This document shows, in pieces, positions 42,473 through 54,500 of a stretch of DNA of 64,000 nucleotides (within the stretch, counting starts at the first letter, position 1; each line of letters starts with the position of its first letter). Both the position numbers and the translations under genes were made by a program. Below the pieces are notes generated by a model. It had not been told where the DNA came from and did not search any database. It saw only the letters and a program-made list of their open reading frames with translations. Origin of the DNA: Pelecanus crispus (taxonomy: Eukaryota; Chordata; Aves; Pelecaniformes; Pelecanidae); the NCBI RefSeq assembly GCF_030463565.1, contig NC_134661.1:8580542-8644541 (forward strand). The letters are read 5' to 3'.

Positions 42473-42999
42473 CGAGGCTGTTGCTCGGGGAGGAGGGTGG
42501 CTAACGCACGGAAAACTTGCCGGTAAGGACAGTAACGCGCTGCCCTTCCCGGGTGCCGGGGCCAGCCCTCGCACGTCTCACGCACAGGGGCTGGAAGACG
42601 CGGGCAGCGGGGGGCTCGGGTGCGGGATCTCCCCGGCACAGCGGGGCTCGCCCCTCGGCGCCGCTGGAACCGGAGGCTCGCCCGTCCCAAGCGTGCCGGG
42701 CGGGTGTTTCGGCTCGTCAAGCGGGGCGGAGAGGCGCTCAGGACAAGCCCCGGCGCTGTCGTGGGGAGGCCCGGGTCGCGGTACGGCTGCGGGCAGGCGG
42801 TGCCGGGGCGACCGGCCCCTCAGGAGGCCGCGGGCGAGGCCCGGGCGGGGGCTGCCGGCCGCACCGGCGGGCGGGGGTCGCCCCCCGGTGCGCGGCCCGC
42901 CGTGCCGGTCCCCGGTAAGGCCGCTGGGCGGCCGGCGGAGCGCCCGCCAGCAGGAAGCGGTTAATCAGCGCGCGGGGCTTTTATTTTGACAGGGCAGCG

Positions 43000-43507
43000 C
43001 CTGGCTCCGCGCTCGGAGGAAAGTGAATGATCCTGTTTCTCCAAATGATTATTCAGGCTCCGGCGGAGAAAGGAGCACTCGGCACGCAGCGCCTCGCCCC
43101 TCGCCACGGCGTCCCCGCCCGCGCCCGGGCCGCCGCGCCCGCCGGCACCGCAGCCCGCCGCCCGCGCCCGGCCGCCCGCCGCAGCGCGGGGAAGCCGCCC
43201 GCGGCCCGGGGCCGGGCGGGCAGCCGGGGCCCGCCGCGGCCGGACGCCCACCCCCGCCGGCGGGCGCGGGCTGGAGCCGCCGCCGGCGCCGGCGGAAGGA
43301 GCGGCGCGGCGCGGCGGGGCGGGGGGCTCCGCCGGCAGCGCCGCCGCCGGCCCCGGCCCCGCGCCCCGCGGCGGGCGGCCGAGCCATGAGCGCGGCCCGC
43401 GCCGCCGGCCCCGCGCCGCCGGCCGGCCCTAAGCAGCCCGCGGAGCCGCGCCGCGCCGCCCCGGCGGGCTCGCCCGGCCTGCCCTGAGCCGCGCCGCCGC
43501 CGCCGAG
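43000..43507 (+). other. BCL9L: Putative BCL9L 5'-untranslated first exon
   Basis: The + strand sequence ends in CCGCCGAG followed by gtgagtgcc, a near-consensus donor at 43508. The exon's 5' end is not determinable by eye. BCL9L encodes a Wnt co-activator that links beta-catenin to Pygopus. In human its translation start lies in a later exon, which agrees with the absence of its coding sequence here. It could instead be the first exon of an unrelated noncoding transcript. Confidence 0.45.
43386..43487 (+). other. Upstream ORF in the putative BCL9L leader
   Basis: An ATG with G at -3 (GAGCCATGAG) opens 33 codons of an Ala/Pro/Gly-rich peptide starting MSAARAAGPAPP. It ends in TGA 20 bp before the splice donor. 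It could act as a translational brake on the downstream main frame. No peptide family is recognised, and the composition is what GC-rich DNA would give by chance. Confidence 0.3.
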
Positions 43508-44784
43508 GTGAGTGCCCCGCCGGGCCCCGCCGGCCGCCGCCCCATCGCGCCGGGCCGGGCCCGCCGCGGGGCTGTCAGCCGGGTGCGCCCCGGGGAGCCG
43601 CCGCGCCGCAGCTCCCGGGGGACGGTGTGGGCCGCGGGTGGGGGCGGCCAGAACTTGGCGGGGAGGCGGCGCCCGCCCCGGCTCGGCCTTGCCCGGCGCT
43701 CCCCACGCCTGGACAGCGCGGGCCGGGGGGGGCTGCCCGCGCCGGCCGGGGGTGCGCTGTCACCGCTCCCGCTTTCCTCGGGCGCGCCTTGGACGTCGCC
43801 CCCGGTTCGCGTGGCCCTTCCCGCTTTGCTCCGACGTTTCGGGGGGCCGCTCGTCCCGGCTCCTTGGAACCCCTCGCCGCGGCCGCCGGTCGTTCCTCGA
43901 GAACCCAAAGAGCCTCGAGCGGGGCTCCGCTCTAGGTGCGAGGAACTTGCTCGCGATGCGCCCGGTTTTACCTGGGCTGCTCTGGGTTTTGCAAGTCGTT
44001 GTCGGTGCTGTTAAAGCCCGCGGGGAGGATTGGAACTGGGATTCCTGTACCTGGGCTTGCCGCGTTTCACGTGGGGCTTAAATAAACGCTCCTGTCGGAG
44101 CCCGTCCTGGATGTCAGGGGAGAGCTTTCCCCTCTCTTCGCGGTGTCCTGCTCGATGGGCTTCTGTGCCCTCTTGAGGTAAACCAGGCATGCGGTCGGCT
44201 TGGAGGAAAAAGCGGGGAAGCACCATACGTACAGACGCGCTTTCCTTGCGCGCAGAAAGGAACCGATGTAACAAAACCTTCCCCGCGTTGTGTTAGGGAC
44301 GTGTCTTTAGCAGGTGGTGAACTTGTCCTAGCCCCGCTCTGCTAGCAGCCACTTGCTGGAGTAGAAATGTGAGAAGGATGCATATCTGAACGCATAAGTA
44401 ATGCTACGTGACAGGGCAGGCTGTTGTGGTGTTGTGCAGGGCGTCTGCGCGCCTCGGGGGCAGCGCCGTTTGACAGGGTGTCGGGCTGCGGTGTCATATG
44501 GTTGCGTCCCGGCTGCGCGAGGCAAAGGGCCGCCGGCAGCGTGGCACGGAGGACGACCGCGCACCTTTGGCCGCGGTGCCTCCCCGCGGAGCGGTCCTGC
44601 AGGAGACTCAGCTGCGCGCTCTTGACCCGCGGGATCCGCGCCGCGAACGTGGCTACCGCTCACTGTCCCTGCCCAAACGCTGTTTCATGCCAGGCACGCA
44701 GTAGTGACACGCGGCTCCTTCCAGCCGTCGGTCGCCAGGTCTCTGCAAAGGGATGTGCGTGCGCTTGTTTTGCTACTTTGGCGG

Positions 44785-44895
44785 CAGGAGGGATAAGAAA
44801 AGTGAGTCACAGAGGAAGCGATTTGCCCAAGGTCGCAGGGCGAGTCTGTGTCAGCGCTGAAGCGAGACCTCCTTTGACTCCGGTGCCTGCCATAA
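44785..44895 (-). mobile_element. MIR-type SINE relic
   Basis: The string GATTTGCCCAAGGTCGCAGG, followed by a GTCAGCGCTGAAGCGAGACC region, matches the antisense MIR core (TTGCCCAAGGTCACACAG). Confidence 0.55.
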
Positions 44896-47800
44896 CGCTG
44901 GCTGCTGCCACACGTGGGTATATAGTACACACCCAAGGCTGGTACTAGTGCAAAGATCGCCAGGTCGATGCTGTTGCCCGACTCTCACCTTCTCCCTGGT
45001 AGAAAGATGAGCGCATCGGTGTGCTGTCTCTGCAGCAATCGTCTATTTCATTGGGGACCTTTTCCAGAGCATTCACACCCTAAATGCTCTAGAACCTTTT
45101 TGTCTGCTTTTTTAATGTGCGTTTTGCCATTTTAGCTGGGCAGATGGCGTGATGGGTGCCTCCCCACCACCCTGACCCGTATCTTTGTTACCTAGAAAAT
45201 CCGTTTCGTGGTGGTTGGTATTTTCTGTGGTGCAGCGTTGTAGGTGTTACTATGTCTCCCTGCCCCTGAAAGTCCCTTTCCTCTTTCCAGCCCCCCTTAC
45301 TGGGGTGGGGGGGAAGGCAGCAGCGAAAGGAAAGCTTACTCAGAAACTCAAAGCCACAGTTGTTGTTCAGATGAAGAAAGTAAAATAGTTCTGTTTTGTA
45401 CTTTAAAGCCCTCCACCTTTTGCATCTCGCCGTCTTGCCGTTGGAAGGTGGCTCTCTGGCCACTGCGTGACGCAGGGGACAGATGGCCGCGTGAAGCGAC
45501 TGGGCCATCACGAACCTGGAAGTACTGAGCTCCCGAAGCTCCGCTGCTCCGGGGCGGCTGCCGAGGATGCGCCGGAGTTGCACTTCAGCTCCGGGCTAAC
45601 TCAGGCCCATGGAGCTGTGGACCTTGTTTGTGCTGGCTTGGAGTCCCTAAGGTCCGAGCTCAACCCAACCTTTGACTTTTCTGTCGAGTCGTCGACCCAG
45701 CTGGCATCACGTGCTCTCTGCTTGCTGTTTTGGGGGTGTTTTCGTGACCCATCTCTTGTCCGTACAGTGGCCGGTTCAGCGTTGACATCGGGACAGCCCG
45801 TCTCAGGTGATTGCGTCAGGCTCGGCTGCTGCTGAGAGTGAAAGTTTTTAGCCACTGGAGCGCTCGAGGATGTGTCTTTGTCCCCCCGAGGTCCAGATGT
45901 GCTCTTGCTGGCACTAGTTGTGTATGCCAGCTGCTATGATGGGTTTTAAGCTGCTCGGATCTAGCCGTTTCCTGGGGATGGCACAGGCTGGCTTCCAGCT
46001 CTTAATTCCTTAGGGCTCCATCCAGTGTTAAATACCCTGACTGACAGATCTCCCAAGCAGGCCTCTTCTGGGGGACTAAGTCCCCTGTGGAAAAGCATGA
46101 GTTTGCTGTTCCTGTCCGAGAATGCATCAGGGGTCTGCTCCACCTGCGAGCCTGCTCCTGAGCTGCTGTTGCTGCCTCCTCCCAGGGATGCCGGCCATCC
46201 CTCGTAGCCTTAGCCAAGCAGAAGCCCGGAGCTTGCCCTGCAAATGTCATTTTCTTTGTGCTGTTGCTTTTTTGGCAAAGACCCAGCGTCGCACTGGTGC
46301 CCTGGACGAGGGGGTGTGCAGGGGAGTTGTGCTACGTTTGTGACTGCTTCTGGCATTTTTAACAGGAAACGTGGTACATAGATGTGTGGATGTATGACAT
46401 AATGAAGGATAGAGATATCATAGCGATATGATGTACAGATGCAGCGATGTTTTGTCAGTGTTATTTAAGCTGCATCAGCGAAGCGCTAGGAGGATTGCCA
46501 GCATGACTCTTCGGCAAATCAAAACGTAATGCAGGTCAGGACTCGGTGTCACTCAGCTCTCCTTTCCTCCCAGGAAGACGTTGACTGGCAAACGTGGTTT
46601 CGGGTGATCTCACACGTGGTTCTGTGCTTCCAGGAGGCGTGGGAGCTTTTGGATACTGACTTTACGTAGTTGGTCTCTGTGAGATTAGAACTACCCTGCG
46701 AGGTTTCTTGTAGTGCTGAAGCTGTGGACAAATAACACCCGTCATGGAGCAAGGGGCCTGGGAAGCATTGCAGCCCCTTTGCTTCTCAGTTGTGCGTTTC
46801 CAGCAGCTCCGTGCGGCGCGGGGGGTGAGGATGGCCGAAACGAGGTTCCTCGGTTCTTCCCAACTTCTGTTGTGAAGTTGCGTGCTACCTTCTGGCACGT
46901 CGGTCTTCCCTCCTCTGGTTTGGCTTCCCTTCTGCGAGCACCACCTCCGGCAGCCCCGGCGTGGAAGGTACCCAGGAACTGTTACCGGAGGTTGGCGGGG
47001 ATGGTTTCTGTCGCTGTATTTTGCCCATCCTCGGCCTCTCCCTGGGAGGCAGCACCAGCCAAACCACGTGGCGTGGATGAGAGGCACCCTTCCTCCTTCT
47101 GTCAGACCTGTTCCAGGTCATCTGCTTGGCACCAGGCCCTTCCTGGGAATGGGGAGCTGGTTTTGTTTTCTCCCTACCTGATTTTCTTTGAAACTCAAAG
47201 GTGGAGAGGGTGAGGGATTTTCTTCTAATTGGGACCAGTTCACGGTGGCGCTTGCAGTTGCCACAGGGCTGTACTCAGCAGGAGCCAGCGTAGAGGAAGC
47301 AGTTAGTGTCACTGGCACCTGCTTTTGATTTAAGGGAGAGCCACGCTACGGAGGGGCAGCTTGCCAGGAGCCTTGCGCGCTCCCGCGTCCTTGGCGAGCA
47401 GAGCTGTGCTTGGCGGTGCCCTGGGCAGCCTGGTCCCTGGTACAGCAGGAGAAGGGAACACGGGGCACCTCGGCGTGGCTATCCCAAGCCTGCACCAAGC
47501 CTTGGAAATGGGTGTGCTGCTGTTGGGGGTCCCGCTTGCTTAGACCCGGACCTCCCTTCCCACCTTGCGCTCCTGCTTGCCCCTCTTGCAGGGCATGGGA
47601 CGGGCCGTCAGAGACGTGCACAGCTCCCTGGCGTCTTGATGCCGTCTGTGACCCTCCGCTGGAGAAAGCGGCGTGAGGATGATGGGCTGCGGCACCCTGA
47701 AGAACCGAGGGGGAACCCGTTCTGCTCTCGCTGGGTGCATGTCCAGGCTGGGTGCAGCTGGCGGGATGAGGCCTGTTTCCCGCTTGCTCTGCTCTTTCTG

Positions 47801-48534
47801 GAGAGGTGGGCCGGTTCTTCCGCAGCTACTGGTGTCTGGGCACGAGCGGCTCCCCCGTATCCCAGCGTCCTTGCTGGATTGCCAGATGCTGCCTTGCTGT
47901 GCTGCCAGTGATGGGAGGGCAGGGCCTTCTTGTCCTGCTGCGTCTTTCTGGGCGGCTGCAGGCAGAGGAACGTGCTAGCTGTGCCTGGGCGTCTTTGGGA
48001 GACTGCGCTTCCCCGATGCGGGCAGACCATCTGCCAGCTTCGACTGGAGCTGCTAGAGAAAATGGTGCTTTGTCGCTGGGTTTTGCTCCCACCAAGAGTA
48101 GGAGCTAGGTTTGGGGTTTGGCTTTTTTCAGCTGCAACTCAAGATGCCTTCAGTCCCAGCTAGGGGATGATGGGGAGCCTCTTCTGATGCTGGGGTAATA
48201 GCCTCAAGATGGCTTTAAGACTGGGCTGTGCGCTGTGCCCAGAGGTGGGGCGTCACCCTGGTGAGGAGCTCTGCTGGAGCCAAGTCCTGGGCCAGAAGCC
48301 AGGTTTGTGATCCGTGCCAGAGAGGGCAAGACTTGGAAAGCGAAGCAGAGCTCCTCCTGTGTGAGAGATGGCCTGAAATACCGAGCAAAACCACAGAGTG
48401 CTCCTTGTTCCTGCCTATGCCTACTGGTCTTCCCTCTCCCTGAAGCATGTGGGAGGCCACAGGACAGATCTGCTAGGGAGCAGGAGGGCTGCGCTCCTCA
48501 GGCACCTCTGCTTCAGCCTGCCTCTTCAGGCTGC

Positions 48535-48592
48535 TGGTTGGGTTGGGTTGGGTTTTGGGTTTTTGTTTTGGTTTGGTTCCCCCCCCCCCCCG
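48535..48592. repeat. (TTGGG)n tract followed by a C run
   Basis: Three to four TTGGG units grade into GGGTTTTTGTTTTGG and then a run of about 12 C. It looks telomere-like, but the unit is TTGGG and not TTAGGG. Confidence 0.8.
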
Positions 48593-49029
48593 CCTTTTAA
48601 CCCTGCTTTTCTTGTTGCTGTATCGTCCCTCATCCGTCCTTGCTGCTACTGGTTTGAGGGCCGCCTCCTTGCAGGCGGGCTGTCCAGAGCAATGCTGCGT
48701 GCGGTTGTGCTGCTCCTTCTGTCATGGCTCAGCTGAGCAACTTTCCTTTTCCTTGCTCGGCTGCTGACTGCGGCGGTGGCCAAGGAGAGGAACAGGCCAG
48801 GATATGGTTTGTGTAGAAGATGCTCCGCAGCGCTGACTGTTTACAGACTCTGTGCTTCTCGAAATGTAAGCACAGGAAGCACCAGGCTCTGCTGGGGTCT
48901 GCGCGAGCAGCGTGGCTCCTGCACGCTGGGTGTCTTGCAGCCTCTGGCGGTAGCGATGTCCTGCACTGTCGCAGGCCAGAGGAGGTTTTGAGCCCTCTGC
49001 AGAAGCAAGGGCTTGGGTTTTTTGCCTCC

Positions 49030-49148
49030 GAAACAGAGACTGTGAGGAAAAGTGAAAGGAAATGACTTAACCAAAGACAGGAAGGGAATATGGGGCAGAG
49101 CTAGGGCCAGAAGCCAGGATTCCCGATTCCTGCTCATTGCTCCACTCC
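49030..49148 (-). mobile_element. MIR-type SINE relic
   Basis: Blocks GAGACTGTGAGGAAAAGTGA, ATGACTTAACCAAAGACAGG and AGAAGCCAGGATTCCCGATT follow the antisense MIR order (gagg...tgacttgcccaaggtca...ccaggattc). Confidence 0.55.
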
Positions 49149-51489
49149 TCCTCAGCTGCCTCTTTGGGTCTCGGCCTCCTATTCGAGTCCAGGCGTAAGG
49201 GGGCTTTTCCAGCCCTCTGAGAAGCTGGAGGTCAGGAGCTTCTCTTGTGAAGTGTCCTTGATGCTTGGTGTATCTGTGAGCTTTCCAGTCCCTGAGTGTC
49301 TCATCTCCAGGATTTGCCCAGCTGAGAAAACTGTAAGTTAGAAAGCCGCGACTGGCGTGGTTACAGCAGAAGTCGCTAACCGAGTCCTTGGCTAGTGAAT
49401 CGAGCGTCTGGTTCTCCAAGGAGCCACCGTGGTCCTCGTCCGATGCGTGCTCTGCAGAGGAATGCCGTTCTCCCAGAGCGCTGTGCCCTTGTTTGGAGGG
49501 CCGTACCCAGGTTTCTCTTAAGGGAAGCTGCTTCTCTCTGCTGGCAATGTGTCCCCTCCTGAAGTTGGCTTCGCAGACAGTCTTCCTTGACTTGTCACTC
49601 GGGGCTTGGTAACTGTATGACGGGGTGTGCATCGGTTGCCTGGTTCTGCAGGCAGGGGCTGTCTGGAGCATTGCGGTCTTCCTAATAGAAAATATATTCT
49701 TAAGATCCTCTTTGGAAGAAAGGTCCTGCTAAATAGCTGCGTGCGGGCGAACAGTTGTGCTTCCCTTCAGATGGGAAGGGGTTTCAGCGGTGGGTGGAAT
49801 GACTCTTCGTTCTGGTGTTACGCAGTGCCGGGCTCCTGGCTTCTTCGGAAAGGCACAGTGTGAGGCTGCAATCGGTAGAGGATGCTGGCTTATAAAAAGG
49901 TGGTTGCAGGGGTCCTGAGCGGCCACGCTGTAGGTCTCCTGCAGCCCTGGCGGTCTGCGGGCTCAGGGCAGCGAGGAGCTGGATGGGAGGCTCCGAAGGG
50001 CAGTAGCTGAGAGCACGGGCTGCATCTCTGGGCCACTCTTCCCGACAGCAAGCTGGCCAAGGCTGTGGAAACCCCTGCAGCACTGGAGCTTTCACCACTT
50101 CCTCGGCAGGATTCGTTCCAGCACTGGTCTGCAGCGGAGGGTCGGGCCAGACAGGGCCTGAGCGGAGCGGGTCCGGCCACAGGCGAGCCTCAAGCGCGGC
50201 AGTTAGGCTGGGCTGAAAGCTGCCTGTGTCCTGCCTCTGTGCAGCCTTGTTTGAACTTTTCTCTGGCAAGGAGCAAAAGGAACCGGGGAGACCTAGGGCT
50301 GGTCCAAGCAAGTTTCCTCTGCTCTCCCCGCCCCCAGATGCAAGGGGGGGGGGGGGAATGGCAGCCGCTCCAGACTGCCGTCCTGGAGTGGAGCAGTTTG
50401 GGGGGGCCTTGGTCACGACAGCTTTTGAGCAAGCGTTTTTTTGCCTCTGGTGTTCCATGCCTCTTGGGCTGCGACGCAGGGAGGGGGAAGTGAAACTGTG
50501 GTTCAGAACAAGCCCTCTGGATGGCAAGAAAATTGCTGAGTAGCCGGTTTCCAGGTTGCCGAGGCCCTAGCCAGGGCCCGGCGCAGCTGCCAGAAGCAAC
50601 AGGCTTGGAATTTCCTCCGCCTGGTGCCAGCTCCTCTTGGGCTGGCCGCAGCACCTCTGCTGGGGCCAGGGCTCCTCTCGAGCCCCGCGGATGGGGCGCT
50701 CCCGGAGCAGGGGTTATGCCGGAGCTGGAGCTGCCCCCACCCCGCTCCTGCAGCCTGGTTTCTATTTTCTTTTCCAGGGTCCAAGCTGTTTTGAATTATG
50801 CAGCCTGCGCCTCCCGCGGGGCTCCTTGAGCAGCCGCCTAATGAGCTGAGCTCCTGACAAACTTTGCTCTGGCTCTGGCTACGCTTGGAAAATTTTACAG
50901 CCTTTTCAGAAAAAGGAAATGCCAGGAAAGGCCTGTCTCTTCTTATTTTTATGAGGGGGTCCCAGTCGAGAGGGGGTGAGATGGGTTTGGAAGAGAAGAC
51001 AGGAAGGATTTTGTGTGCTGCGGTATATACGCTTTCTAGCGATCGGGGCGAGCGGGCTCGGTGCCTCCTGCCGGAGCTGGGCACGGCGCGGGGCAAGACC
51101 CGCAGGGCTCTCGGAGGGCGCATGGCAGGCACAGGGAAGCAGGGACTCCTCTTCTGCGGGGAGGTGGGGATCTGCGTCTTCCCTCCCAGCTGCCGGCATA
51201 GCTACTGGCTGTTTAATCTTTGCTAATTATGCTTTTTTCTGAATGGCAGTGGTTTTATTTCTACTGTGGTTGCAGGCGGAGGCTCCTGCACGTGGATGCC
51301 CTGCGTGTTGGTCTGCAAGGCTCGTGGGAAGGACCGCCACCAGATGCTGGGCTGGTGGTCTCCCCGTCACGGGGGATGGCAGCGTGCCCAGGCGGGGTGC
51401 CGGTGGGCGCAGGGATGTAGGAATGCGGGTGCCGCCAGCGCGACGTTTGACCTGAAAGGGACGGTCTTGTGTAATTTGCCTTTTCAGCT

Positions 51490-51552
51490 GAGTGACCGTG
51501 TTACAGTAGGAGAAACCGGGGCACAAAATAAGCTGTGACTTGGCCTGCCTTC
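51490..51552 (-). mobile_element. Possible MIR-type SINE fragment
   Basis: GGAGAAACCGGGGCACAAAA followed by TGTGACTTGGCCTGCC resembles the antisense MIR core. Short and weak. Confidence 0.35.
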
Positions 51553-54500
51553 TCTTGGTCAGACGGTGATGGGAAGGGAGCCGGGAGCCCTCAGTTTTTG
51601 GATAAACACCCCCTTGGGGAGGTGCTGAAGGTCTGCCCTTGCCTTTGTCTGGTTTCCCTCAGCAGAGCCTGCCGATTGCGGCACTGATCTCCCGACAAGC
51701 GCTTCTGCTCAGAGAGGCGCTGGGGGTATGGGCTGGTCCTCGCCATCCTCCTCGCGTGTCCTCGCAGTGTCCCGGATCCCTTTCCAATGGTAAAAAGGCA
51801 TCTGTGGGGACCGAGGTGGGGGTGTCGGTTGGAGCCTGTAAAACTGCAGCGGCCTGGGGAGCTGGGGAGCTTCTCCGGCGCGAGGGATCGAGGTTTCTGT
51901 GCCATCCGTAGGCATCAGCTGCTGCCAGTCGTGGTGGATGAGCATCAGACGTGGGCAGCGATGGCCCTGGGTGGAAGGAGCTTCGCGCCTGTCCCGCTTT
52001 GAGGGCTTTGCCTGTTACGCCTGTCAGGAGCGTGGCTCTGGATAGCTATTTGATTTGGCAGCCTGCGCGGGCCTGGCAGCCCTAAGAGTGGGATGCGGGC
52101 ACCAGAACCGTGCCCTCCTCTCCCTTTTTTTTGTCCCTCCGCCCATCCCCAGCTTTCAGCTGCGTTGGGTAGGAGAAAGCACCTTCCCGGGGCTGCGTCC
52201 CCTCCTCCACCTGGAAAATGAGTGATATGTCCCTTTTCCTTTCTTGGGGCTCAGGGGCGGAAGCCGAGATTGCGTTTGACAGGGGAGGCCAAGTGCCTTC
52301 GCTGTGCTGCTGGGAAGTACGAGCGCGGCTCTCCTGTTGGCTTCTTGCAGAGATGAGCTTCTCTGTCCCGGCTTGTTCCTGGAGCATGAAACATGTGGGG
52401 AGCTGCTAGGAAAAGTATTCAAAGAAGAGTTGAATACCTTTTTGTTATTCTTATTTATTTCTGTGATGCAATCTGCATATATCCGTTTTAGAATGGCTGA
52501 AGTGGGTGTTTTTTGTAGTCTTTAATTAGTTTCCTAATTGTCAGTGGGGAATCCTGTTTCACGTGAACTTGACGCTGCAAGAGACAAGTCCAAAGCCTTG
52601 TTTGTCGTCTTTGCTGTAAGAACTGTACAAACCCAAACAAAGAACAGATAAGCGCAGCAGCGTGGCTGTAGTTCAGTCAGTAGCACCTCTCCTCCCAAAA
52701 CGTTTCCGCGCGGCAGCGGTTCAGTAATGAGGTGCCTAGGTTGCCCACCTCCACTGGAGAATGCAGCGTGAGGTTTGCTCCCCGCTCTCTTTTAAAAGTC
52801 TCTTTTTAAAAAAAATCACGGTATTCAGTGTTTGAATCTGCTTTGGAGCCTGTTTCAAAAAACAAAACCAAGCAAACGAAAAACCCTCCCAAAACCCAAA
52901 CCTGGTTTTGCTCATTGAAAGTCAGTTTCATGAGTTGAAGTTGCAAACGGTTTGTAAAAAAAATGAGTTACTTTGCCTTAAGCAGAACTTCAGCAAGGAA
53001 GTGTCCTGCCACTTACAAATATTTTGCTATAAATGTAATTTTAGCCCTGATTTTGCAGGTGCCTGTGTTATTTTAGTGATTTACCCACTCGAGTGTTTGC
53101 ACGATCAGGACCTGACATGTAAGTGAGCGCTCCCCAGCCCGCATAGCGCTTTCAAAATATTCAGAGAGACTCAGCCGCTGGTGACAAATGTTTATCGGTT
53201 AGTTTATTATGCTTTTTAATCGAAAGTAGTTTCACAAAGTCCTAGTCTAATTAAAATGTATTACTTATATTAGTAGGGTTTACACCTTTTTTAAGGGCTC
53301 CGGTTATTTTTCTGATGGTGGTACGGACCCCTGTGCAACAAATCTAAGGCTATTGCAATAAGAGGCTGCATTTGGTAAGTACTTTCCCCTGAACTCCCAG
53401 CAGTAGCCTGCAGGCCCTCGGAGGTCCACAGCGGGTAGCTTTAACGCCAGTGAAGCAAACCAGCTGCCTTAGGATTTCCTAGTTCTCAGGCCGATGCTGG
53501 CAGTGCTGTGCTCCGAGCCCTTTCAGTGGAAAGGGACGATGTTGGCATCCCTCAGGGCTGCTGATCCCTGCCTGGGTGATGCCGAGCTTTGTATTCATCG
53601 CGCTGCAACCAGATGGAGAGGTTAATTGCTTTGCCCGACCTCAGGTTGAAGCAAGGTTGCAGAAGAGGGTGGCTGTAGTCGATGGTTGGTTAGTTGGAAG
53701 GGGAGAGAGGAGAGGTGAGCATGTCCAAGAGTAATGGCATGTTTTGGGATTGCCCTTCCTCCAAGACCTGATCGTGAGCATGTTGGATGGCTGCTGTTGC
53801 GGTGTTTGATCTGCGGCTGTTCCTGGCTGCGGGGCGGGGGGGGTGGGGTGTGTGCAACGGCTGGGGCTGTGGTTGCTGTTTGCAGTATATTTGGAAAAGC
53901 TATCGGGAGTGTGCAAAGAATTGATCTCTCTTGGAAATTGATAGAAGAATCCCAATAGCAAATGCACCAGGAGGCCAGGCTCTTACTTCTCTTGCTGCCT
54001 CGTCGCCTCCCCACCGGGCACAGATGTTGACATGCCCGGAGCAGCTCTGTTGTCCTACTTAGCAGACAAACTCGGATCATGTGCAAGTGGCTCAGCTTGA
54101 GGTGAGAGCCCAGCTGTGCTCCTGCCAGATGTGACACGCTGATGGTCAGGGAGGGGATGAGGCAGAGCTGGGACCTGGCTCAAGAAGGACACGTGCCACG
54201 CAGGCTCCCTTCCGCACGCAAGGCGTGCGTCCGCAGGGTCCCCCCTGCTCTGGAGAGCCGTGGCTAACGGCTGACCCTGGGCTTGGGAAGGAGGAGAGGT
54301 GTGGGGGAGCTGGGACTGTAGCATGAAACAGCAGGGAATCTGTGCATCGCCCTTGGCCAGGAGGCTAGTCTAATGCCTCGTCTGATTTGCATATCAATTA
54401 ATTTTTATTTTAAGAGGACTCAAGTGGACCCAAGTGCCAGACCGCGTCTCAGTATGCTGCAGGAGGAGCCCAGGAACTGCTTGATTTGATCTGAACAACA

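Larger units (their letters stand above)
42473..43950 (+). promoter_or_regulatory. BCL9L: CpG island, putative BCL9L promoter
   Basis: The strongest CpG island of the window, reaching near-pure G+C around 43,080-43,500. It is where the BCL9L promoter should lie on the + strand if the human gene order holds. It contains the exon end with donor at 43,508 (separate entry). A TTTTATTTT string at about 42,980-42,988 is a possible TATA-like element. Assignment rests on synteny and composition, since no BCL9L coding sequence is in the window. Confidence 0.5.

Noticed and set aside
48535-48560. Interstitial telomeric repeat
   Set aside because: The unit is TTGGG and not TTAGGG, and there are too few copies.
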